Below are positions 1 through 8,399 of a stretch of DNA of 50,354 bases, in pieces. The DNA lies in contig JAQGNU010000232.1 of assembly GCA_028291645.1 (NCBI GenBank), positions 1 through 50,354 of the forward strand, written 5' to 3'. The position numbers and the translations under genes were made by a program. This stretch comes from Nevskia sp. GTDB taxonomy: Bacteria; Pseudomonadota; Gammaproteobacteria; Nevskiales; Nevskiaceae. Every line of letters starts with the position of its first letter. The stretch's first letter is position 1. A model generated the notes under the pieces. It was not told the DNA's origin, did no database searches, and saw nothing but the letters and a program-made list of their open reading frames with translations.

Positions 1-61
1 CTGCGGTCGCCTTAAAGTTCCGGCTGTACCGGTACGTCGTTCTCGGGCCTGGTGATGCCAT
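1..61 (-). CDS. IS3-type transposase OrfA, N-terminal 20 codons (cut by window edge)
   Basis: Reading leftward from an ATG at 61, the strand encodes MASPGPRTTYRYSRNFKATA before the window ends. The RTYRYSRxFKATA pattern is the usual start of the helix-turn-helix OrfA protein of IS3-family elements, which binds the terminal repeats and is joined by frameshift to the OrfB integrase. An AGGAG box sits about seven bases before the ATG. The segment between this gene and the cassette site at 117 would hold the element's end (GTGGACACCC region near 88-97), but I cannot fix the terminal repeat without the other end. Only 20 codons are visible, so the family call is moderate. Confidence 0.55.
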   Translation of the reverse strand, partial: MASPGPRTTYRYSRNFKATA

Positions 62-116
62 CTGAAGACTCCTGAAGGGTTAGTTCAGGGTGTCCACTAA
101 AGCGTAGGAACCATCC

Positions 117-141
117 GGTCCGCTTGAAGGAAGGGTTAGGT
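117..141 (-). repeat. Truncated attC-like recombination site (left half only)
   Basis: On the minus strand this reads ACCTAAC, then CCTTCC, then TTCAAGCGGACC. ACCTAAC fits the inverse core site RYYYAAC, and a TTCAAGCGGAC-type L'' box follows at the spacing common in attC sites. The matching right half (a GTCCGCTT-like arm and a GTTRRRY core) is absent: the sequence runs instead into the IS3-type element that begins near 100. I infer that the site was cut by that insertion or by a later deletion. The stop codon of the gene at 136-537 lies inside ACCTAAC, as is common for cassette genes. Confidence 0.5.
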
Positions 142-537
142 GCCATGCTTCTCCTGCCATTGAACGTTGGAAACAGCGGGGATTTCTTGGGCTATGGCTC
201 GCAGGTGCTTTCGAAGCTCCGCAATCTGTGGCTCTGGATTAACTCTCCGAAAGAGCCGGGCAACCCACGTAAACTCTGCAGCCAGAAAAAGTTGCCACTG
301 CGTTGTGCTTCCGTCAACGTTCGCACACCCAACCCATAACCAAAATGGCTTGCGCTGCACCATGACAAGGCGACCAAAATCTTCTTCGATAAGCTCGACC
401 GAATAGCCTCGACCTCTAAGCCTCTCTGCGATCCAAGCGGCCAGTGCCTTGCCGTAAATGCCCGGATTAATGTCTTCATCCTCGCCTGGCTCAACTATAA
501 AATGCGGAGAAGTGAAAACCACGTGATCGGTTTGCAT
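136..537 (-). CDS. Integron-cassette-type hypothetical protein, 133 aa
   Basis: A small soluble protein without signal peptide or membrane segment. I do not know its function. Residues 16-35 (PGEDEDINPGIYGKALAAW) and the later PFWLWVGCAN segment resemble a group of small uncharacterised proteins I recall from gene cassettes; this is recall, not a search. The ATG at 537 is chosen because GTTAGGT (core-site type, minus strand 547-541) is followed by GCC and then this ATG, which is how cassette genes often begin, leaving almost no room for a Shine-Dalgarno box. The TAA at 136-138 is within the opposite core site. The base composition looks less GC-rich than the genes to the right, in keeping with transfer. 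No integrase gene is visible. Confidence 0.7.
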   Translation of the reverse strand: MQTDHVVFTSPHFIVEPGEDEDINPGIYGKALAAWIAERLRGRGYSVELIEEDFGRLVMVQRKPFWLWVGCANVDGSTTQWQLFLAAEFTWVARLFRRVNPEPQIAELRKHLRAIAQEIPAVSNVQWQEKHGT

Positions 538-547
538 GGCACCTAAC
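534..547. repeat. Core-site GTTAGGT and arm of a 14-bp inverted repeat flanking the cassette
   Basis: GCATGGCACCTAAC here is the exact reverse complement of GTTAGGTGCCATGC at 135-148. Seven of the 14 bases are explained as paired GTTRRRY/RYYYAAC core sites of an integron cassette; the other seven cover the start codon on one side and the last codons on the other. The minus-strand sequence upstream of this core (547 to about 700) holds several CCTAAT/ATTAGG words but no clear attC right arm and no integrase, so I cannot say whether it was an attI or an attC. Confidence 0.5.
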
Positions 548-729
548 TTACAATTAGGTTGAACATACTGCCGCCTAATCCCTGCCTCTTAAAGCCTAAT
601 CTGTCACGCATTCGACCAGACCCCCTATTAAACAATGGCTTCTCCGTCGTTCCCCCGGATTAGGCCGCTAACAACACCGCAGCACAATCTCAACCAGTCG
701 GCACCAGTTTGTCCAGCCGCGGGGCAATC

Positions 730-930
730 TCATGGAGCCGACGCGTACGCCGGAGTAGCGCGCGCCGCGAGCGATAGCAAGCGTGCCAGTTGCCGTGCGC
801 AATAGTCTCGACCTGCCGCATCGCTGATCAGGTTCTGGCGGATTTCGAGTTCGAGGTGGGCGATGCCGTGGCGCTCGCCGTATAGCGCAGCGTCCCGTGG
901 GATTCGGTCATTTCCAACTTCCGCGACGAG
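730..930 (-). pseudogene. C-terminal remnant of an N-formylglutamate amidohydrolase-like gene
   Basis: The minus strand encodes, without a start codon, a peptide containing LVAEVGNDRIPRDAALYGER, then HGIAHLELEIRQNLISDAAG and a C-terminal helix, ending at TGA (732-730). The order VGDN-like turn, HG...HLELEIRQ(N/D)LI matches the C-terminal third of the predicted N-formylglutamate amidohydrolase family (zinc hydrolase, normally about 250 residues). Roughly 70-85 codons survive. The frame is open back to the TGA of the epoxide hydrolase at 988-990, but similarity stops near 930. The front two thirds, with the metal site, are missing, so it cannot be active. The loss probably happened in the rearrangement that brought the cassette and IS to this spot. 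Confidence 0.65.
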
Positions 931-987
931 GCTGGATGCGGCGCAATCCGCGCACCTATCCGGCTCGACTGCAGTACCGCGCGTCGC

Positions 988-2151
988 TCAGTCGCGCTTC
1001 AAACGATAGAACGCGCGGATGTCTTCGACCAGCCGCTCGGGTTCTTCCATCGGCGCGAAGTGGCCGCCGGAGGCCATCGGCGTCCAGCGTTCCAAGTTGT
1101 AGTAGTTCTCGGCCCACTTGCGCGGCATCAGCACCACTTCCTGGTCGAAGATCGCGGCGGCGGTGGGCGCTTCCACCACCGGCTGGCGATCGTGCGAAGG
1201 CTGCCAGGGGTTGTGCACGCATTCGTAGTAGTAGCGTGCCGAGGTGCCGAAGCTTTGCGTCGCCCAGTAGATCGTCATCGTCGTCAGCAGTTCGTCTTTG
1301 CTGAAACGCTTCTCCACATCGCCGCCGCAATCGCTCCAGGTGCGGCGCTTTTCCAGCAGCCAGGCGCAGAGGCCGACCGGCGAATCGTTCAGCGCGTAGG
1401 CCAGCGTCTGCGGCTTGGTGGTCTGCAGCGCGGAGTAGCCGCTTTCAGCGGCGAAGAAATGCCGGTTCTTCTTGATCCAGTCTTTCTCGGCCGGCGCATA
1501 CAGCGATTCGTCCGGCAGCGGTCCAACAAAGATGTCCAGCGGCACCAGCAGATGGATGTAGATGCCGATCAGGCGCTCGGCGTATTTGTGGCCGAGTTGC
1601 GCGGTGAGGATCGCGCCCCAGTCGCCGCCCTCGGCGGCGAAGCGCGGATAGCCGAGGCGCTCCATCAACTGCACCCACAGGTCGGCGGTGCGCCAGAAGT
1701 TGAAGCCGGGCTTGCGCAGTGGCGTCGAGAAACCGTAGCCCGGCAGCGAGGGCACGACGACATCGAAGGCATCGTGCGGATCGCCGCCGAAGGCGGCGGG
1801 ATCGATCAGCGGACGGATTACTTTCTGCAGATCCCAGAAGGTCCACGGCCAGCCGTGGCTGAGGATCAGCGGGATCGGCTTGGGGCCTTTGCCGCGCTCG
1901 TGGATGAAGTGGATCGGCACGCCTTCGATCTCGGTCTTGAAGTGGCGGAACGCATTGATCTTGCGTTCCTGCTCGCGCCAGTCGAAGCCGTGCTGCCAGT
2001 AGTCGACCAGTTCCTTCAGGTATTCCAGGTTGGTGCCGTACTGCCATTGATCGTTGGCGAAATCTTCGGGCCAGCGCGTGGCTGCGAGGCGCTGTTGCAG
2101 ATCGCTCAATACGGCATCCGGAATCTTGACTTCGAACGGTTGAATCGACAT
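988..2151 (-). CDS. Epoxide hydrolase (microsomal/EHN type), 387 aa
   Basis: Alpha/beta hydrolase that opens epoxides to diols through an aspartyl ester. Residues 1-110 match the N-terminal EHN region of microsomal-type enzymes. HGWP at 99-102 supplies the oxyanion loop. The nucleophile is the Asp of GGDWG (about residue 177), the lid carries the usual Tyr residues, and the C-terminal GGHFAPMEEPE holds the catalytic His. Length is normal for the family. The start at 2151 (MSIQPF) is preceded by AGGAGGA at a good distance; an ATG 27 bases further up has no such site. It is the last gene of a probable minus-strand unit with the RND exporter (79-bp gap) and the outer-membrane protein. The substrate is unknown; the setting suggests hydrophobic compounds. 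Confidence 0.9.
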   Translation of the reverse strand: MSIQPFEVKIPDAVLSDLQQRLAATRWPEDFANDQWQYGTNLEYLKELVDYWQHGFDWREQERKINAFRHFKTEIEGVPIHFIHERGKGPKPIPLILSHGWPWTFWDLQKVIRPLIDPAAFGGDPHDAFDVVVPSLPGYGFSTPLRKPGFNFWRTADLWVQLMERLGYPRFAAEGGDWGAILTAQLGHKYAERLIGIYIHLLVPLDIFVGPLPDESLYAPAEKDWIKKNRHFFAAESGYSALQTTKPQTLAYALNDSPVGLCAWLLEKRRTWSDCGGDVEKRFSKDELLTTMTIYWATQSFGTSARYYYECVHNPWQPSHDRQPVVEAPTAAAIFDQEVVLMPRKWAENYYNLERWTPMASGGHFAPMEEPERLVEDIRAFYRLKRD

Positions 2152-2230
2152 CGCCTTCCTCCTGCTCGTTACTTGCACTGTATTTTTTCCGGCGCCGCGC
2201 TTGCAGACGCGGCGGCCGTTTGCGTTCGGT

Positions 2231-4645
2231 TCAGGTGTCGATTTCGGCGAGCCGCTCGAGATCGACGCCTTCCGCCAGCAGCCGCTGCGCGCGCGTGACG
2301 AAGGCCGGTTTCACCAGCCACACCAGCAGCGGCAGCACGATCAGCGACAGCAGCATGTTGATGCCCATGATGACCATCAGCAGCAGGCCCATGTCGGCGA
2401 CGAACTTGAGGCCGGACAGCAGATACCAGGGTGCGATGCCGAGCATCATGATGCTGGCGGTGAACAGGATCGCCTTGCCGGTGGTGCGCAGCGCGGCGTT
2501 GATCGCGGCGGCCCAGTCGCGCTGGCGCGCATGGAATTCCTCGCAGATGCGCGACAGCAGATAGATGCCGTAGTCGATGCCGACGCCGACGCCGATCGCG
2601 GCGACAATCATCGAGTTGACGTCGAGGCCGACGCCGAGCAGGTGCATCGCGGCGATCAGCGCTTCGTTGGCGAGGTTCACCGGAATCAGCAGCAGCAGGC
2701 CGGCGACGATCGAGCGGTAGGCCAGCGCGCACATCACGAACACCATCAGGTTGACCGCGCCGATCACCCACCATTGATAGCGCACGATGACGCGGTTGAC
2801 CGCTTCCTGCAGCGCGATGGTGCCGGTGCCGAGCCGCACGCGGAACTGTGCATGCTCGACGCCGACGCCGGCGATCGCGGCCTGCGCCGCGGCCAGCGCG
2901 GCATCGACGGTCGGCTGCGTGTTGTCCTTGTACCAGAGCGACACCGTCGCGTTCTGCATGTCGTCGCTGATGACATGGCTGAAGTTCTTCGCGCTCGAAC
3001 CCATCATCGCGCCGGTGGCGGCGGCGTCGATCGCGCCCTGCTTCGCATCGAGCGGCATCCAGCCGGGGTTGCCGCCGTTGAACAGGCGATTGGCCTCGGC
3101 CAGATAGTCGGCGAACGATAAGGTCGCGCGCGGCGGCGCACTGCCCTCTTCCATCGCGCGCTGCAGCGCGCTCATCGTCAGAATCGTGTCGGACTGCTGC
3201 GCGGTCCACAGCGGGCTCTTCGGGTTCTTGCCTTCGAGCACGATCTCCAGCGTATTCACGCCGGGGAAATTGGCATCGATCGCGCGCACCGCGGTGTTGT
3301 ACTCGGACGTCGACCACAGCAGATTGGTGCCTTCGACCGGATTGCCGATCTTGATCTGCGCGGCGATGTAGATCACCACGACGGCGCTGATCACGACGAC
3401 CGCGCTGGTCCAGCGCGCCGGCTTGCCGTAGCTCAGTCGCGCAATGCGTCCGAGCAGGCTCTGGATACCGCGATGGAAGCCGGAACCGGCGCCGCGCCCG
3501 ACCAGGCGCTGCACGTTGTTCGGCGGCGGCAGACTGGCCAGCAACAGGGAAATCAGCACGACTCCGGTCGGGATCAGCCACACCGCCCACATGCCGCAGA
3601 AGATCGCGTGGCGCACCATCGCCGGAATCGGCGCGGCGACGACGACGATGATGCCGAAGATATCGGTGAGGATGCCGAGCACCGACGGCGCCATCATCAC
3701 GCTCATCGTGATCGCCGCCGCCTTGCTGCGCTCGCCGACCTGTGCGTAGACCTCGTAGAAGCGCTCGGTGAACTGCACGCTGTGCGAGAACGAACGCGCG
3801 GTGAGCAGCAGCGGCACCACCATCAGCAGCGGCTCGATCGAGATGTGCAGCCAGCCGACGAAGCCGAACGCCCAGATGCCGGCGGTGGCGCTGCAGATGA
3901 TCGGCGTCAGCACGCCGACCAGGTTGCGCATGTACAGCGCCAGCGCCACCAGCAGCAGCACGATGGTGACGCCGAAGATCATCAGCATCTGCCGCTCGTA
4001 CTGGTAGACCCAGCCGATCAGTGCCGGCTGCCCGGCCAGATAGACTTCGTGATGCGCATCGCGCGCGCCTTCGACCAGGTTCTGCAGGTATTTGAAGGTG
4101 ACGCCGTAGTCGATGCGCCGCTCGATGAAGGTCGCCAGGATGACGGTGGACTTGTCGTCCGGCGAGATCAGGAACACGCGCACGTTCGGCGCATGGTCGA
4201 CGTGTGCACGGAACTGGGCGATTTCCGCGTCGCTCACCGGCGGCGCGCCGCCCATCAGCGGACGCATGTCGATGCCGAACGGTGTTGCCTCGGAATAGCG
4301 CGCCTTCTCGGTGGTGATCGACAGGATCTGCTCGTGATCGACCGCCGGCGTCAGGTCGACATCGCGCGTCAGCTTCCAGACTTTCGCCAGCGTCTCCGGG
4401 TTATAGATGTCTCCATCTTTGCGGCGGATCATGATCTCCGCGGTCAGCGGACTGCCGAAATTCGGATGCGCCTTGAACACCTGCACGAACGGATCGTCGG
4501 TCGGCAGCAGGTCGGAGAAGATCGTGCGCAGCTGCACGCGCGGCAGGCCGGCGGCGAAGAACAGCGTGATCAGGCCGAAGGCGATGAACGAGATGCGCCG
4601 ATGCGCGAGTACCCAGCGCGCCAGCCGCAATCGCAAGGAATACAT
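2231..4645 (-). CDS. RND/MMPL-type inner-membrane exporter, 804 aa
   Basis: A proton-driven transporter of the RND superfamily, hydrophobe/MMPL branch. The layout is typical: one N-terminal helix (about 17-35), a large periplasmic loop (about 40-215), a block of five or more helices (about 220-375), a helix near 415-430, a second periplasmic loop (about 435-625) and a final helix block (about 630-785). The second block contains the GVGVGIDYGIYLLSR segment; its Asp is the usual proton-relay position. Members of this branch move lipids, hopanoids or hydrophobic compounds. The gene starts 39 bp after the stop of the outer-membrane protein gene and is followed by the epoxide hydrolase, so the three probably share a transcript. 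No strong Shine-Dalgarno box precedes the ATG at 4645. Confidence 0.88.
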   Translation of the reverse strand: MYSLRLRLARWVLAHRRISFIAFGLITLFFAAGLPRVQLRTIFSDLLPTDDPFVQVFKAHPNFGSPLTAEIMIRRKDGDIYNPETLAKVWKLTRDVDLTPAVDHEQILSITTEKARYSEATPFGIDMRPLMGGAPPVSDAEIAQFRAHVDHAPNVRVFLISPDDKSTVILATFIERRIDYGVTFKYLQNLVEGARDAHHEVYLAGQPALIGWVYQYERQMLMIFGVTIVLLLVALALYMRNLVGVLTPIICSATAGIWAFGFVGWLHISIEPLLMVVPLLLTARSFSHSVQFTERFYEVYAQVGERSKAAAITMSVMMAPSVLGILTDIFGIIVVVAAPIPAMVRHAIFCGMWAVWLIPTGVVLISLLLASLPPPNNVQRLVGRGAGSGFHRGIQSLLGRIARLSYGKPARWTSAVVVISAVVVIYIAAQIKIGNPVEGTNLLWSTSEYNTAVRAIDANFPGVNTLEIVLEGKNPKSPLWTAQQSDTILTMSALQRAMEEGSAPPRATLSFADYLAEANRLFNGGNPGWMPLDAKQGAIDAAATGAMMGSSAKNFSHVISDDMQNATVSLWYKDNTQPTVDAALAAAQAAIAGVGVEHAQFRVRLGTGTIALQEAVNRVIVRYQWWVIGAVNLMVFVMCALAYRSIVAGLLLLIPVNLANEALIAAMHLLGVGLDVNSMIVAAIGVGVGIDYGIYLLSRICEEFHARQRDWAAAINAALRTTGKAILFTASIMMLGIAPWYLLSGLKFVADMGLLLMVIMGINMLLSLIVLPLLVWLVKPAFVTRAQRLLAEGVDLERLAEIDT

Positions 4646-4684
4646 GGTTGGGTCGACGGCTCGCTAACTTCTATCGGTTGATCG

Positions 4685-5653
4685 TCATAACGGAAACGCG
4701 CATTCGAGCCACATCAGGTCTCCTCGCGGCGCGTTGCGCACGGCCATTTCATGCTGCCATTTCACCACAACCGCGACCGCCGGTGAGACCCAGTAGACCG
4801 CCTGCGGACCGACGGCGAACTTGCGCAGGCGCGCACCGGTCGGTACCGGCTGGCCGAAGCTGTGATCATCGCTGAACTGCTGCTCGTAAAAACCGTTGAT
4901 GCCGAACTGCCACTTTTGGTTCGAATCGAACGGCCGGTAGTTGACGCCGTAGGTCACGGCGAACAGATCGCCGGAACGGTAGCCGGTGGCCTTGTTGCGC
5001 AGATTGAACGAGACGTTGCTATCGAGCGAGACATCCCATTTCGGCGTCGGCATCCAGGTCGCCGCAAGCTCGTGCGCGAAGGTCGCGTAATGCGTCGTGC
5101 TGTTGGCCAACGAGGTCGGATCGTAGGGCCCGACCGGCAGATAGAAAAAGGGTCCGGTCTGCAGATGCAGATGACCCCAGTCGAAATTGACGTGCAGGGG
5201 ATCGAGCTCGAGCAGATCGATGCCGAAGGTGTCGTCGGTTTCGCCGCCAGCATGCACCTTGGCATAGACCGTCTCCGCGATCGCGCTGCTGCTGAAGCTG
5301 AATCCGCCAGCGCTGTAGCCCCAGGTATGCGCAACGCGATATGCCTGCGCGAGGATGTTGGCCTCGAAATCGGGAATCGCCGAATGGCCGTGGTCGTCGC
5401 GGAAACTGCCGGCGTGGTAGTACAGCAGATAGCCGTAGAACTCGGTCAGATTCGGCGGCGGAAAATAGGCGGCGATCACGGTCTGCGCGCCGACCGCGAA
5501 ATTGCCGGAGCCGTTCTCCGAGGCTTCTACCGATGGCGCCGCCAGCAGCAGCGCAGCGCACAGCAGGCCTGGTCCGATCAGACGACGACGCAAGCACTGA
5601 CTGCGGCGCCGCGCTTGCACGATTCTTCTCAACGCCCGCGCTGTGCTTGTCAA
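4685..5653 (-). CDS. SphA / MetA-pathway-type outer-membrane beta-barrel protein, 322 aa
   Basis: Probable outer-membrane channel or sensor of the family named after meta-pathway phenol degradation proteins (SphA-like). The arginine-rich front is followed by a hydrophobic stretch (about 25-42, ending in PSVEA), read as a signal peptide. The mature part begins with FAVGAQTVIAAYFPPP, typical of the family, and continues as alternating amphipathic strands rich in Tyr, Phe and Gly. The start is TTG at 5653, chosen because GGAGG lies five bases upstream and no ATG is near. It heads the unit with the RND exporter and epoxide hydrolase. The pairing suggests movement of hydrophobic compounds across the envelope; this is inference. 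Confidence 0.75.
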   Translation of the reverse strand: MTSTARALRRIVQARRRSQCLRRRLIGPGLLCAALLLAAPSVEASENGSGNFAVGAQTVIAAYFPPPNLTEFYGYLLYYHAGSFRDDHGHSAIPDFEANILAQAYRVAHTWGYSAGGFSFSSSAIAETVYAKVHAGGETDDTFGIDLLELDPLHVNFDWGHLHLQTGPFFYLPVGPYDPTSLANSTTHYATFAHELAATWMPTPKWDVSLDSNVSFNLRNKATGYRSGDLFAVTYGVNYRPFDSNQKWQFGINGFYEQQFSDDHSFGQPVPTGARLRKFAVGPQAVYWVSPAVAVVVKWQHEMAVRNAPRGDLMWLECAFPL

Positions 5654-5941
5654 TATCTCCTCCCAAAATATTTTTTGATTGCGGCGCGTCCAGGGCTCGA
5701 TCGACGAGTCGGGCGCGCGCGAAGCTAGCTTCAGCAGCTCGCAGACTAGTGCGGCGCCGGTAATCCAGTCAGTCGGTCAAACCCTCAGCGACTTAGGGTT
5801 GTTCCGCATGCGCCGCGCGTTGTGCAGCGCGACGATGATGTTGCACAGCACATTGGCTACTATCGGCTCAGCCGAGTGATTCTTCCGATGATGCGTCCTC
5901 TGGAAGACACTCTTATAAATTTTTATAAATGGGACCTTCTC

Positions 5942-8251
5942 GTGCGACTTCGCCAGCTCAGCGACAAGCATCACCCGCATATCCGGCTGCTACCGCAGCC
6001 TGCACGCTGGCCGCAGCGGAGCGCGCTTGTGTTGTCGCTCTGCGCGCTGGCCTTGAGCAGTGCGCTGGCGCTCGCTGCGGACGAGGTCTCGCCGGCAGCG
6101 GACCTGGTCGCGGCCAGTAGCGATGTCGAAACCGCCGCCATACGCGCAATCGCCGCAGGCCGCAGCCTGATCGACGATCGCATCACGCCGGCGCCGGCAC
6201 GGGTCAGCGTCTACATCGGACAGAACCAGGCGAGCGTGCTCATGCAAAGCCTGGAGGTTACGATCGATCAGGCCGAACCGCTGCGCATCGGCTTCAGCCA
6301 GCCGATTGCGACCGCGCTGGCGGACAGCTACGGGCTGATCCGCGTCGGCCGCTTCACGCTGCCGCAAGGCATCCACAACGCGCATGCACACTTGAGTTAC
6401 GTCGACCGCTACGCGGAGACGCCGAAGACGCTCGAACTCGATTGGGACGGCGCCATCGACAGGCAGCCGGGCGAACTCAGCATCGAGATCAGCCTGAAAC
6501 GCAACCTGTCGGCGTCGTCGGCGAAAATCGACGTCGCGCAATGGCAGCTGATCGCACAGAAAGAGAGCTGGCTCGATCGCGCCGTGCGCGGCATCCAGCG
6601 GCGCAATTCGGTGATCAGCCTGTTCCATCCGGGCGAACGGCAGGACCCGATCGGGCGCTATGCGAAATATCTGTCGGCGCTCGGCAAACCCGAGGCGGCG
6701 CTGTTCGAACTGCAGGGCCTCGCACGCAGCAACGATCCGAACCTGTTGCCGGTGGCCTATTGGCAGCAGCTCGCGGACGCCTATCGCAAAGCCAATCTGC
6801 TGGACGATGCCAGCGCGATCTGCGATCGGCTGAAAGCGCTCGGCGGCGACAAGCAGGACATTGCGATGGAGCGCCTGCATCTGGCGCAAGCCGAATACAG
6901 CCGCGGCAATCTGCGGCGTGCGCAATCGCTGCTGCTGCTGGCGCGTGCCGATGTGCCGCCGATCCAAGCGCTGAACTGGCGCTTCGCCTATGCGCAGGTG
7001 CTGTTCGCGCAGAACAAGGTCGCCGAAGCGACCGATCTGCTGAAGACGCAGGACTCCGACTACATCTCGGCGCTGCGCTACATGAACGAACCGGTCGAGT
7101 CGATCCGCGAGACCGGCTACAACCGCTACAACTTCGCGGTGGAACTGCTCAAACGCGGCGAAGAGCAGCGCGGCCTCAGCTGGCTCGATCTGGTCGGCCG
7201 CCTGACCAGCAACGACGAGCAGATGCTGGCGCTGCGCGACAAAGCCAATCTGACGCTCGGCTGGCATTTCCTCAAGGACAAGCAAGGCAAGACTGCGCTC
7301 GGCATCCTCGGCCGCGTGCGCGAGACCGGTCCGTTCTCGGATGCCGCGCTGCTCGGCATCGGCTGGTCCGAACTGGTGCCGGCCGGCGATACGCATTGGC
7401 GCAGCCGGCTCAGCCTCGAATCGAAATCCTCGCCTGAATACGTGATGGATCTGAATCCGGTGATGCGGCATTCGCTGACGCAATTGAAAGTGCTGGAGCC
7501 GGAACTGCATGGCGAGGTCGGTCCGCGAAGATTCAGCAAGGACACGCCGCCCAGCAACAGGACCGAAGGCCTGCAGCGCGCATTGCAGTTGTGGAGCCTG
7601 CTGCTCGACCAGCACAGCGACAGTCCGGCGAGCGAGGAAGCCGCGCTCGCGGTCGGCTATGCCTATGACCAGCTGCACGATCAGGCGCGCGCGCGCGACG
7701 CCTATCTGCAGGCGGTGCAGAAAATGGAACTCGCGCAGGCGCGCTTGAGCGAAGCCGCGAACGCAATCCAGGCCGGCGCATTGACCGAACAGCTGGCAAA
7801 GGCGCATAACGCCTTCGACCTGTTTCAGGTGCTGGGACACTTCGGCTTCGCCGCCGACACGCTCGATCACGGCTTCTATGCCGCGCTGAACCGCTATCGC
7901 GCGAATGCGCGGATGATCGAGGCGATCGACAGCATCGAAACGCAGTTGCCGAATCTGCCTGCGGCGGTTGCAGAGTCCACACCCAGCGATACCAGCAGCG
8001 ATCCGGCCATCGCCGCCTTACTGGCGTATACCCCGGCACCGATCGATAGCGCGGCGCTGCTGGCGCAACTGGATGAGTTGAAGCAGGCGCTCATCGACGA
8101 GCAGCAGACTGCGGCGAAAAAACTCGACGCCACTGCATTGAGCTTGATCGACCGGCAGCAGCAGGTGCTGAAAACCTATCTGAAGGCGGCTTACTTCTCG
8201 GCCGCACGCCTGCAGGACAACCGGCCCGCCAGCGATCGACTGGGACCGTGA
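5942..8251 (+). CDS. Secreted or periplasmic helical (TPR-like) repeat protein of unknown function, about 769 aa
   Basis: I do not recognise this protein. It has a basic front, a hydrophobic stretch (SALVLSLCALALSSALALA) ending in a plausible signal-peptidase site before ADE, then a beta-rich part (about 60-170). From about 215 to 660 come helical pairs such as KYLSALGKPEAALFELQGLA and YWQQLADAYRKANLLDDASA, which look like tetratricopeptide repeats. The tail is Ala/Gln-rich and helical. Start choice is uncertain: GTG at 5942 or ATG at 5888/5891 in the same frame; none has a good Shine-Dalgarno box. An AT-rich TATAAATTTTTATAAAT patch at about 5914-5930 could be promoter DNA, which favours 5942. 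It is divergent from the outer-membrane protein gene (288 bp between). A cell-envelope or assembly role is a guess. Confidence 0.75.
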   Translation: MRLRQLSDKHHPHIRLLPQPARWPQRSALVLSLCALALSSALALAADEVSPAADLVAASSDVETAAIRAIAAGRSLIDDRITPAPARVSVYIGQNQASVLMQSLEVTIDQAEPLRIGFSQPIATALADSYGLIRVGRFTLPQGIHNAHAHLSYVDRYAETPKTLELDWDGAIDRQPGELSIEISLKRNLSASSAKIDVAQWQLIAQKESWLDRAVRGIQRRNSVISLFHPGERQDPIGRYAKYLSALGKPEAALFELQGLARSNDPNLLPVAYWQQLADAYRKANLLDDASAICDRLKALGGDKQDIAMERLHLAQAEYSRGNLRRAQSLLLLARADVPPIQALNWRFAYAQVLFAQNKVAEATDLLKTQDSDYISALRYMNEPVESIRETGYNRYNFAVELLKRGEEQRGLSWLDLVGRLTSNDEQMLALRDKANLTLGWHFLKDKQGKTALGILGRVRETGPFSDAALLGIGWSELVPAGDTHWRSRLSLESKSSPEYVMDLNPVMRHSLTQLKVLEPELHGEVGPRRFSKDTPPSNRTEGLQRALQLWSLLLDQHSDSPASEEAALAVGYAYDQLHDQARARDAYLQAVQKMELAQARLSEAANAIQAGALTEQLAKAHNAFDLFQVLGHFGFAADTLDHGFYAALNRYRANARMIEAIDSIETQLPNLPAAVAESTPSDTSSDPAIAALLAYTPAPIDSAALLAQLDELKQALIDEQQTAAKKLDATALSLIDRQQQVLKTYLKAAYFSAARLQDNRPASDRLGP

Positions 8252-8351
8252 TGCGCGGTGCAGCGGCACGATTCGATTCAAAGCATCCGCGGATGCCGAG
8301 GTCGGATTGCAGACCCGGCCCTGCATCGATGCCGCGGCAATATCGACGCGC

Positions 8352-8388
8352 AAAAAAAAGATGCGGCGGCGCATCGGCACGCCGCATC
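8352..8388 (-). terminator. Rho-independent terminator of the HU gene
   Basis: On the minus strand, GATGCGGCG pairs with CGCCGCATC across an 11-base loop and is followed directly by eight T residues. It begins 12 bases after the HU stop codon. The plus-strand gene ending at 8251 lies 100 bases away; there is no T tract on that side, so the terminator works for HU only. Confidence 0.88.
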
Positions 8389-8399
8389 CAGATGCGCTT

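Noticed and set aside
1060-2298. Long plus-strand open frame opposite the epoxide hydrolase
   Set aside because: Arg/Ala/Gln-rich shadow translation of a GC-rich gene; the minus strand has all catalytic motifs.
3473-4681. 402-codon plus-strand frame opposite the RND exporter
   Set aside because: His/Gln/Arg-rich antisense shadow with no recognisable fold.
5990-7870. 626-codon minus-strand frame inside the secreted repeat protein gene
   Set aside because: No domain character, arises from third-position GC bias; the plus frame has a signal peptide and helical repeats.
8283-8296. Perfect palindrome GCATCCGCGGATGC after the repeat-protein gene
   Set aside because: Too small a loop and no T tract for a terminator, and no second copy nearby.
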